5,788 nucleotides of DNA from Alphaproteobacteria bacterium (lineage in GTDB: Bacteria; Pseudomonadota; Alphaproteobacteria; BOG-932; Roseiterribacteraceae): NCBI GenBank assembly GCA_903970575.1, contig CAJCJC010000452.1, positions 1 to 5,788 on the forward strand, read 5' to 3'. Both the position numbers and the translations under genes were made by a program. Every line of letters begins with the position of its first letter. The stretch's first letter is position 1. Below are positions 1 to 5,719 of the stretch, piece after piece. The notes beneath the pieces were generated by a model. That model had not been told where the DNA came from. It saw only the letters and a list, made by a program, of their open reading frames with translations, and did not search any database.

Positions 1-282
1 GAGCGTCGATTGCTGAAACACCGCACCGATTCGCTTCAGCGCCTTCAGATTTTCGCGCCGCAAATCCGCGCCATAGACCGATATTGAGCCGTGCCGGCTG
101 TGATAGAGCCCGGTGGTCAGCGCGAACAACGTCGTCTTCCCCGCGCCGTTCAGGCCCAGCAGCACGGTGAAATCCCCTGCCCGCACCGTTAGGCTCACAT
201 CGTCCAGCGCCTTACGATCGCCGAACGCATGGCTGACGTTGCGAACGGCGAGCGCCGCTCCCGACTCACCCGCTTGCTCCAT
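1..282 (-). CDS. ABC transporter ATP-binding protein, PQQ-dehydrogenase-associated type (N-terminal part)
   Basis: The 94 codons present give the first part of an ABC ATPase; the gene continues past the left edge. Visible motifs are the Walker A loop GLNGAGKTT at residues 43-51 (invariant Lys49) and the Q-loop in VFQQSTL (Gln90). The signature motif, Walker B and H-loop lie outside the window. The protein would sit on the cytoplasmic side of the inner membrane and power import or export by ATP hydrolysis. Its ATG shares one base with the TGA of the propeller gene (TGATG), so translation is probably coupled. Position after a substrate-binding protein and a YVTN propeller matches the TIGR03864 subfamily that accompanies PQQ-dependent alcohol dehydrogenases; a permease gene is expected next, outside the window. 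ATPase identity is certain; subfamily and cargo are inferred from context. Confidence 0.93.
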   Translation of the reverse strand, partial: MEQAGESGAALAVRNVSHAFGDRKALDDVSLTVRAGDFTVLLGLNGAGKTTLFALTTGLYHSRHGSISVYGADLRRENLKALKRIGAVFQQSTL

Positions 283-1247
283 CACGGCGCGACGGCCACG
301 CCCCAGGGCGACCGGCCAACCGGGACGGATTTCGTCGGCTTCAAATCGTCCACGTCAATCACCGTCATGTCATTGCTGACGCCGTTGGCGGTGTAGAGAT
401 GCTTGCCGTCAAGCGAGAAGCCCATATTCCAGACGCGCTGGCCGACCAGAATGTATTTCTCGACCTCGTAGGATTTGGCGTCGATCACCGCGATCCGGTT
501 GGCGGGGCCGAGCGCCACGAACGCCGTCTTGCCGTCCTTGGTGAATTCGATGTCGACCGGCTGCGCCTTCCCCGAGGTAAGGCCGGGAACATCGAACTTG
601 ATCTTGGTCAGAATTTTGCGCGTGGCCGCATCGATCACCGACACCGTCCCGCCAACCTCGGCCGATACCCACACCTGCGCGCCATCGGGAGTCCAGGACG
701 CAACCCTTGGCCTGCTATCGACCAGCACGTTCGCGACTAGCTTATTCGTCGCGGTATCGATGAAATGCGCCATACCGGTGGTTTCGGTGGTGTCGACCAC
801 TGTCTTCCCGTCCGGGCTCATCCCCATGCCCTCGGGCTCTATGCCCACCGGAATTTCCGCGACGATCTTGCCTGCCGCGATGTCCACGGCGGAAACCTTA
901 TTATCGTTCTCATTGGCGATATAGAGAGTCTTGCCGTCCGGCGTGACCGCGAACCGCTCGGGGTCCGGGCCGCTCGGCAGCTTGCCGATGATCGCCAGAC
1001 TGGCGACATCCAGCACATCGATGCGATCGGAATCGCTGGCCAGAATATAAACGCTTTTACCGTCCGGCGTGGTCAACACCCCGCGCGGACGCTGGCCGAC
1101 CTTTACCGTCTTGACGATCATGAGCGACTGGCCGTCCAGAACCGTGACAGTATTGTCTTTTTCGTTCGACACGAAAATCTGCTCGGCCGAGGCGGTATGC
1201 GCCATCACAATGATCAAAAGAGCGAATAACTTCATTGGAAATGGCAT
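282..1247 (-). CDS. Secreted YVTN-type beta-propeller protein, PQQ-dependent catabolism-associated
   Basis: A 321-residue exported protein. Residues 1-21 form a signal peptide (hydrophobic FALLIIVMA core, likely cleavage after TASA). The rest is a chain of about 42-residue repeats, each with a P-D-G-K turn (residues 61-64, 103-106, 145-148, 187-189, 238-240, 280-282) followed by a strand such as YIAN and a V-x-V-I-D strand. The last strand (GRSPWGVAVAP) probably closes a seven-bladed ring with the N-terminus. Length and context fit TIGR03866, the propeller found with PQQ alcohol dehydrogenases. A propeller also occurs in the Methylorubrum lanthanide-uptake cluster, so periplasmic metal or cofactor handling is plausible but unproven. 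The start at 1247 is chosen for the GGAGA five bases upstream; a second ATG at 1235 (residue 5) overlaps the upstream stop as ATGA but has no good ribosome site. The gene overlaps its upstream neighbour by 16 bases. Confidence 0.9.
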   Translation of the reverse strand: MPFPMKLFALLIIVMAHTASAEQIFVSNEKDNTVTVLDGQSLMIVKTVKVGQRPRGVLTTPDGKSVYILASDSDRIDVLDVASLAIIGKLPSGPDPERFAVTPDGKTLYIANENDNKVSAVDIAAGKIVAEIPVGIEPEGMGMSPDGKTVVDTTETTGMAHFIDTATNKLVANVLVDSRPRVASWTPDGAQVWVSAEVGGTVSVIDAATRKILTKIKFDVPGLTSGKAQPVDIEFTKDGKTAFVALGPANRIAVIDAKSYEVEKYILVGQRVWNMGFSLDGKHLYTANGVSNDMTVIDVDDLKPTKSVPVGRSPWGVAVAP

Positions 1248-2443
1248 TTTGTCTCCGGGCGATCCACGCCGAGCGTATCGAGCTCCGAGAATTCGTGCAG
1301 GAACCCCGGCTGGGGCGACACCGAAACCAGCGAACGGGCGTCGGCGAGCAGGACGGGCTGACGCAATTGTCCATCCCAGTCCCTGAAAGTCAATTTCGTC
1401 CCCTTAAATCCGGCGACGTCGAAATCGGCGCCGCGCATGAACTTGGCGATAGCGTCCGGGTCGGTCGTGGCGCCGCGCGTCGCCGCCTCGCCGATCGCGC
1501 GCACCGCGAGCCAGGCGCCGTAATCGTTCTCCGTCATCCAACGCTTGGCGAGCTTAAGGAAGCGGCTCTGCAGCTGCGTCGCGCCCCATTGATCGAAAGG
1601 CCGCGCCCAGGCGGTTGGGACCATACCCTCGGTTCCGGCCACGGGCCGAGGCTCGGTGGTGCGATAGGCGAGCTCGTCACCGAAATTATCCGCCTCGTCG
1701 GCGACGACCATGAGGTCATAATCGCCAACGCCCTGGGTAATCCGCGCCACCTCCGCCTCCTCGTCGTAATGGCCGGTGTCGGTTCGCCGCGCGCCCGGAT
1801 CGAAATTCCACGGAATTTCCTGCACGATCTTGATCCGGAATTTATGCGCCGAACTCCGGATCGCGTCGGCGTAAAGTTTATCCGCAGGATCGCCACCAAT
1901 GACGAGCGCGACCCTGCTCCATTTCTTGATAACGATATATTGCATCAGCGCATCGGCCAGCATGGCGCGGCTCGGCATCGTATGCAGCGTGTTACGGCGG
2001 CAATCTACGCCGCGCAGCGAATCGTCCTTCGCCGTCGCATCCAGAATCGTCACGTCCTTGGCCTCCGGCAGATCCGCCACTTTCAGCAACAAGGGCGCCG
2101 GCAGATCGGTGACGAACAGCCTGTCGCCGGCCGCGACAAGTTGTTTGAAGGCCGCGATCACCCCCTGATCGTCAGGCGCGCTGACCGCGTTCAAATGATA
2201 GGACTGGCCAAGAAACTGCCCGGTGGTCTGATTATCCATCGAGGCCAGCCGCGCACCCTCCAGGCCCTCGTCTTCCGGGGGCTGATCCAGATAGCTTTCG
2301 GGCAGGCTGCGTTCGGCGGTCAGCGAGAGGTACGCGATCTCAATCGTGGCGACGGTAGGCTGCGCCGCGACGCGGCCGAGACCAATGCCGGTCGTCGCCA
2401 ATATGGTCAAAACCGCGAAATGCCTTCGGTATGATCGTCTCAT
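1232..2443 (-). CDS. ABC transporter periplasmic substrate-binding protein, PQQ-dehydrogenase-associated type
   Basis: A 403-residue exported binding protein of the branched-chain amino acid receptor fold. The N-terminus (MRRSYRRHFAVLTIL, hydrophobic to about residue 22, likely cleavage after VAA at 27) is a signal peptide; the RRHF pair makes Tat export possible but Sec is equally likely. Conserved-looking blocks are PPEDEGLEGARL (55-66), CRRNTLHTMPSRAML (148-162), the ADEADNFGDELAYRT stretch (248-262) and PRPVAGTEGMVPTAW (265-279). From memory these resemble TIGR03863, the binding protein of an ABC system found with PQQ alcohol dehydrogenases. The ligand is unknown; a lanthanide or a lanthanide-binding molecule is suggested by similarity of the gene set to the lut cluster. 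The frame stays open upstream to 2695, but the ATG at 2443 has a good ribosome site, begins the signal peptide and avoids overlap with the divergent dehydrogenase. First gene of the leftward operon. Confidence 0.9.
   Translation of the reverse strand: MRRSYRRHFAVLTILATTGIGLGRVAAQPTVATIEIAYLSLTAERSLPESYLDQPPEDEGLEGARLASMDNQTTGQFLGQSYHLNAVSAPDDQGVIAAFKQLVAAGDRLFVTDLPAPLLLKVADLPEAKDVTILDATAKDDSLRGVDCRRNTLHTMPSRAMLADALMQYIVIKKWSRVALVIGGDPADKLYADAIRSSAHKFRIKIVQEIPWNFDPGARRTDTGHYDEEAEVARITQGVGDYDLMVVADEADNFGDELAYRTTEPRPVAGTEGMVPTAWARPFDQWGATQLQSRFLKLAKRWMTENDYGAWLAVRAIGEAATRGATTDPDAIAKFMRGADFDVAGFKGTKLTFRDWDGQLRQPVLLADARSLVSVSPQPGFLHEFSELDTLGVDRPETKCHFQ
1252..1256 (-). promoter_or_regulatory. Ribosome binding site of the propeller gene
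   Basis: On the minus strand GGAGA lies four bases before the ATG at 1247. This favours that start over the in-frame ATG at 1235, for which the same site would be too far away. The site is inside the end of the substrate-binding protein gene. Confidence 0.65.
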
Positions 2444-2448
2444 CGCTC

Positions 2449-2453
2449 TCTCC
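2449..2453 (-). promoter_or_regulatory. Ribosome binding site of the substrate-binding protein gene
   Basis: On the minus strand GGAGA stands five bases before the ATG at 2443. It fixes the start of the binding protein and argues against the longer open frame that runs to 2695. Confidence 0.65.
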
Positions 2454-2484
2454 GCCTTGGGCGACGATCCTTGAACGCTCGCGG

Positions 2485-2496
2485 TTGCGCGCGCAA
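2485..2496. repeat. Perfect 12-base palindrome in the divergent promoter region, possible operator
   Basis: TTGCGCGCGCAA reads the same on both strands. It lies 41 bases upstream of the leftward start codon and 87 bases upstream of the rightward one, where a dimeric regulator could act on both promoters. The flanking bases do not extend the symmetry. In GC-rich DNA an alternating CG core can occur by chance, so the operator role is only a suggestion. Confidence 0.35.
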
Positions 2497-2572
2497 GGCG
2501 CAATTCGCTAGTCTCCGGTTCATTAAGGGTCATCGACGCGCGACGTTGGTTTGGCCGTTCGAAAATACCGGG

Positions 2573-2577
2573 AAGGA
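2573..2577 (+). promoter_or_regulatory. Ribosome binding site of the PQQ dehydrogenase gene
   Basis: AAGGA stands six bases before the ATG at 2584. It supports that start rather than the in-frame TTG at 2551, whose extra residues would also put a charged stretch in front of the signal peptide. Confidence 0.65.
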
Positions 2578-2583
2578 TGCGGG

Positions 2584-4257
2584 ATGGCGGGGCATTACGG
2601 CGCGCGGGCATGGGCGGCGTTGCTATTACTCGCGGTCGGGTCGGCCTTTCCCCCGGCCGATGCCGCAGCGGCGAACGGAAATGTAGGCTGGCCATCGTTT
2701 TTCGGCAACGACCAGGATTGGAGCTATAGTCCGCTCGACCAGATTAATACCGGCAATGTCGCGCATCTGACGCCGGTCTGGGCGTTCTCGACCGGCGAGA
2801 CCGGTTTGGGCGCGACGCCTTTGGTGGCTGACGGAGTTCTTTACCTGCTCGCCCCGAACAATCACCTCTTCGCCCTGGATGCGGCGACCGGACGGCAAAT
2901 CTGGAGCTCAACGCGTCCCACGCCACAGGGCACCCTGGGGGGCGTTGGCAGTAGCACGGGGCTCGCGATGGGTTTCGGCCTGATTTTCGAGGGCACGCGC
3001 GATAACCACTTGGTCGCCATCGACGCCAAAACCGGTCACGACGTTTGGGACGTGCAGGTAGAGGATTACCGCGCCTGCAAATGCACCACCTCGTTCACGC
3101 CTCTGTTGGCGGGCGACAAGATTATCGTCGGCGCGCGGGGCGACATCGCGCAGCGCGGTTATATCGCCGCCTTCGACGCGAAAACGGGAAAACCGGCCTG
3201 GAGGTTCTGGACAATTCCCGGCCCGGGCGAACCCGGCCACGACAGTTGGTCAAAGGAAGATTGGGCGCTGGGCGGAGGTTCGACCTGGCTCGGCGGCGCC
3301 TATGATCCTGCGCTGAACCTGGTTTACTGGGGCGTCGGCAATCCACAGCCGATGCTGAACGCGGCCGCGCGCCAAGGGGACAATCTCTATACCGATTCCG
3401 TGGTCGCGCTCGACGCCGCGACCGGCAAACTGAAATGGTATTTTCAGGAGGTCCCAAACGATTCCCTGGATTACGATTCCGCGCCGGAGCCGGTTCTGAT
3501 CGATATCGATCGGGGCGGGAAGACGGAGAAGCTGCTGCTGCACGCCGATAAATCGGGCTACACCTATCTGCTCGACCGGGTGACGGGAAAATTCGTCGCC
3601 GGCTGGCCACACGCCGATGCGATCAACTGGACCCAGGGGTTGGACAAGAACGGCAAGCCGATAGACCCCATGCGGACGGAGGTCGGCGTCGACAAGCTGA
3701 TCTGCCCGTCGCTTTACGGGTCGCGCGCCGGCAACCATTCCGCCTACAGCCCGCAAACAGGATGGTGGTACAATGTATCCTTCGAAGTCTGCGCCTACAC
3801 CAAGGCTGTACCCACAGCGGCGGCGAAGGAGGGCGATTTGGACATGGGTGGATTCATCCGGCCCGTGCGGGCCCAGAACGGCGGCCCGTTCATCGCGGCA
3901 TTCGATCCTGTAACTGGAAAACGCGCATGGACGGTCGAGACGGGATTACCCAATGTGTCGGCGCTGACCGCGACCGCCGGCGATTTAATCTTTGCCGGCG
4001 ATGTGCTGGGCGTCGCCTATGCGCTGGACGCCCGAACGGGCAAGCGTTTGTGGTCGTTTTCGACCGGTAGCGGCATCTCCGGTTCCCCGATCAGCTATGA
4101 GGTCGCCGGACGGCAATACGTGGCGATCCCGTCTGGACTAACCGGCGCGCCCGCGACCCTGATCGCCCCCTTATGGCCGGACGTGAAGGACAAGCTGCCG
4201 CCGGTCGGCTCTACCCTGTTCGTCTTCGCCTTGCCGGAGCCCAGCGATGCGCGTTAG
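2584..4257 (+). CDS. PQQ-dependent dehydrogenase, methanol/ethanol family (soluble, predicted lanthanide type, divergent pocket)
   Basis: A 557-residue periplasmic quinoprotein that should oxidise an alcohol (or aldehyde) with PQQ and pass electrons to cytochrome c. A signal peptide spans residues 1 to about 28. Propeller repeats with DA.TG..W docking motifs follow (99-107, 147-155, 198-206, 277-285, 441-449, 482-490). The typical opening WSYSPLDQINTGNV (46-59) and closing STGSGISGSPISYEV (493-507) are present. No C-terminal haem domain exists, so this is the type I (non-haem) form, somewhat shorter than the roughly 600 residues usual for mature-plus-leader methanol dehydrogenases. Recognised pocket residues are Trp235 (PQQ stacking), Asn253 (metal ligand), Asp296 (catalytic), Asp298 (the extra Asp of lanthanide enzymes) and Lys323. 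Cys374 and Cys403 match a conserved disulfide. Oddities: vicinal Cys-Cys is Gly119-Gly120, the PQQ-contact Arg is Thr125, and the metal-ligand Glu is Asp187. The substrate is unknown. The last 11 bases overlap the cytochrome gene. Confidence 0.9.
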   Translation: MAGHYGARAWAALLLLAVGSAFPPADAAAANGNVGWPSFFGNDQDWSYSPLDQINTGNVAHLTPVWAFSTGETGLGATPLVADGVLYLLAPNNHLFALDAATGRQIWSSTRPTPQGTLGGVGSSTGLAMGFGLIFEGTRDNHLVAIDAKTGHDVWDVQVEDYRACKCTTSFTPLLAGDKIIVGARGDIAQRGYIAAFDAKTGKPAWRFWTIPGPGEPGHDSWSKEDWALGGGSTWLGGAYDPALNLVYWGVGNPQPMLNAAARQGDNLYTDSVVALDAATGKLKWYFQEVPNDSLDYDSAPEPVLIDIDRGGKTEKLLLHADKSGYTYLLDRVTGKFVAGWPHADAINWTQGLDKNGKPIDPMRTEVGVDKLICPSLYGSRAGNHSAYSPQTGWWYNVSFEVCAYTKAVPTAAAKEGDLDMGGFIRPVRAQNGGPFIAAFDPVTGKRAWTVETGLPNVSALTATAGDLIFAGDVLGVAYALDARTGKRLWSFSTGSGISGSPISYEVAGRQYVAIPSGLTGAPATLIAPLWPDVKDKLPPVGSTLFVFALPEPSDAR

Positions 4258-5080
4258 CTCGTTCCTAGCTGCGCCAGTCTTGGCCATGATGATCTTCTTT
4301 ACCGCCGGCATAACGGCCCAGGCTGCGCCCTCCGCCGCCGAAATCGCGAATGGCGGCCAATTATTCGCGATCACGTGCAGCAGCTCGTTCTGTCACGGCG
4401 AGGGCGGGATCGGCGCGCGCGGCCCCTCCTTGCGCAATCGCGATTTCTCGCCGGGTTATGTGCGCGATACGATGCTGAACGGCCGCTCCGGCACGGCGAT
4501 GCCGGCCTTCAAGGACGCGCTCAGCGGTCCGGAGGTTGCGATGATCGCGGCCTATGTGATGTCGCTGTCACCAAACGAACGTCAAGAGTCGGGGCCTGAG
4601 GTAGCCGCCATCAATTCCATGCCCGCCGTCCCGCTCACGGCTGAAGCCGCCCATGGCGCGGCGCTGTTCTTCGATACGACCCGCGCCAGCGGCTGTTCCC
4701 TGTGCCACGGTTACGCCGGCAAAGGCGGGCTGCTGAGCCCGGATTTATCGACGATCGCCAAGATAACGCCCGATGCGATCCAACAAAGCATAATCAAGCC
4801 GACAGCCTCGGGAACGGGCTATACGGCGATTACCGTGGTTACCAGGAATGGCGGCAAGTTTAGCGGAATCGTGCAAAGCCGGAGCGATGACAAAGTCAGC
4901 CTGTTCGACGTCTCCTCGGCCCCGCCTGTCCTGCGCAGCTTTTACGCCGCCGATGGCATGACGGTCGAACCCTATGCCGGCCCGGCCCTCTATAAGCACG
5001 ATCTCACCGCGTATTCGAAGAGCGAGCGCGCGGATTTGATCGCATTCCTCAAATCGTCCGCTGGCGAAAGAGGTAATTGA
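4247..5080 (+). CDS. Two-domain c-type cytochrome, likely electron acceptor of the quinoprotein
   Basis: A 277-residue exported protein with a signal peptide (residues 1-26, cleavage probably after AQA). Domain 1 (about 30-108) is a class I-like cytochrome: haem site CSSSFCH at 44-50, which is CX4CH rather than CXXCH, and probable axial Met85 in GTAMPAF. Domain 2 (about 132-270) has a normal CSLCH at 150-154, then SPDLSTI, an ITVVTRNGG strand region and ERADLIAFLK. It resembles the TIGR02603 putative haem-binding domain, but the usual Met-Pro near the C-terminus is not evident; Met238 or His251 could serve. Position directly after the dehydrogenase, with an 11-base overlap and GGAG (4236-4239) seven bases before the ATG, suggests it receives electrons from the quinoprotein in the periplasm. 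That partnership is inferred. Cytochrome identity is firm; haem count of two depends on whether the CX4CH site is loaded. Confidence 0.88.
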   Translation: MRVSSFLAAPVLAMMIFFTAGITAQAAPSAAEIANGGQLFAITCSSSFCHGEGGIGARGPSLRNRDFSPGYVRDTMLNGRSGTAMPAFKDALSGPEVAMIAAYVMSLSPNERQESGPEVAAINSMPAVPLTAEAAHGAALFFDTTRASGCSLCHGYAGKGGLLSPDLSTIAKITPDAIQQSIIKPTASGTGYTAITVVTRNGGKFSGIVQSRSDDKVSLFDVSSAPPVLRSFYAADGMTVEPYAGPALYKHDLTAYSKSERADLIAFLKSSAGERGN

Positions 5081-5715
5081 TGACCGAAACAGCAGCGCAG
5101 CCGGACCTCGCGGCCCGCATCGACCGGCTGGAATCGATCGATGAAATCCGCCAGCTCGCGGCCAAATATTCCCTGGCGCTGGACATGCGGGACAGCGACG
5201 CCTGGGTTGGCCTGTTCCCGGAGGACGTCAAGGTCAGCGAGACGACATCCGGCCGCCCTGCGCTGCGCCGCTGGTTCGACGAGACGATGCGACCGCAATT
5301 CACCGGCACCTCCCACCATATCGGCGGCCATATCATCGAATTCATCGATCGCGACAATGCCCAGGGCGTCGTCTATTCCAAGAACGAGCATGAGGCCGGC
5401 GCCGAGTGGGTCATCATGCAGATGATGTATTTCGACCGTTATCAGCGCATCGGCGGCCGCTGGTATTTCCGCCGCCGGCTGCCGCTCTACTGGTACGCGA
5501 CGGACCTGAATAAACCGCCGATTGGCGACCGCAAGATGCGCTGGCCGGGCCAGGCCCCCTATGAGGGCGGGTTCCACGATCTGTTTCCATCATGGAAGGA
5601 ATTCTGGGCCGCCGGTCCAAAAACGGACGCCCCGGTGGCGGAGCCGGCGCCGCTTGAGAAATTTATCGAGACGATGCGGCGGGGCCAAAAACCCCCATCC
5701 GTTCGGGTACGCTGA
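5080..5715 (+). CDS. SnoaL-like / NTF2-fold family protein, probable catabolic enzyme
   Basis: A 211-residue protein with no signal peptide, so cytoplasmic. The pattern is that of the SnoaL_4 branch of the NTF2 superfamily: an N-terminal helix IDEIRQLAAKYSLALDMRD (20-38) leading to AWVGLFPEDV, then THHIGGH-like TSHHIGGHIIEF (77-88), then strands ending in GGRWYFRRRLPLYWY (125-139). Members include dehydratases, isomerases, cyclases and proteins of unknown function; Asp35 and His79/His80/His84 are candidate pocket residues by analogy only. The C-terminal 30 residues are Pro-rich and basic and look unstructured. ATG at 5080 shares one base with the cytochrome stop (TGATG) and has AGAGG six bases before it, so translation is probably coupled; the TTG three bases earlier is less likely. 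The neighbours (dehydrogenase upstream, flavin ene-reductase downstream) suggest it acts on the oxidised product. The reaction is not known. Confidence 0.8.
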   Translation: MTETAAQPDLAARIDRLESIDEIRQLAAKYSLALDMRDSDAWVGLFPEDVKVSETTSGRPALRRWFDETMRPQFTGTSHHIGGHIIEFIDRDNAQGVVYSKNEHEAGAEWVIMQMMYFDRYQRIGGRWYFRRRLPLYWYATDLNKPPIGDRKMRWPGQAPYEGGFHDLFPSWKEFWAAGPKTDAPVAEPAPLEKFIETMRRGQKPPSVRVR

Positions 5716-5719
5716 TTTC

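Larger units (their letters stand above)
2444..2583. promoter_or_regulatory. Divergent promoter region between the ABC operon and the quinoprotein operon
   Basis: These 140 bases separate two start codons that face away from each other, so promoters for both operons should lie here or just inside the genes. No convincing -35/-10 pair was found by eye in either direction; TTGAAC at 2471-2476 is a possible -35 without a clear partner. A 12-base palindrome lies near the middle. The shared region makes joint regulation of transporter and dehydrogenase plausible (inference). Confidence 0.6.

Noticed and set aside
1235..2434. Long open frame of about 399 codons on the plus strand, opposite the substrate-binding protein
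   Set aside because: It is antisense to a gene with signal peptide and recognisable family blocks; the translation is Arg-rich and without any known motif, typical of a shadow frame in GC-rich DNA.
2551..2583. Earlier TTG start for the PQQ dehydrogenase
   Set aside because: ATG at 2584 has AAGGA at correct spacing and directly begins the signal peptide; the 11 extra residues are charged.
2444..2695. N-terminal extension of the substrate-binding protein up to 2695
   Set aside because: The extra 84 residues are low-complexity and basic, would precede the signal peptide and would overlap the divergent dehydrogenase; ATG at 2443 has a good ribosome site.
3250..3756. Minus-strand open frame of 168 codons inside the dehydrogenase gene
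   Set aside because: It is antisense to strongly conserved quinoprotein motifs and shows no family pattern or ribosome site.
2584..4257. Dehydrogenase as a degenerate pseudogene because of lost pocket residues
   Set aside because: The frame is complete, signal peptide and propeller repeats are intact, the metal and catalytic residues remain, and the gene is embedded in a tight operon.
4376..4396. CX4CH site as the result of a frameshift or sequencing error
   Set aside because: The frame is intact before and after, and six extra bases would be needed to turn CXXCH into CX4CH; a two-codon insertion is more likely to be genuine, although orthologues should be checked.
4990..5577. Minus-strand open frame of 195 codons across the cytochrome end and the NTF2-like gene
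   Set aside because: It runs opposite two coupled genes with clear family features and has no supporting motif.
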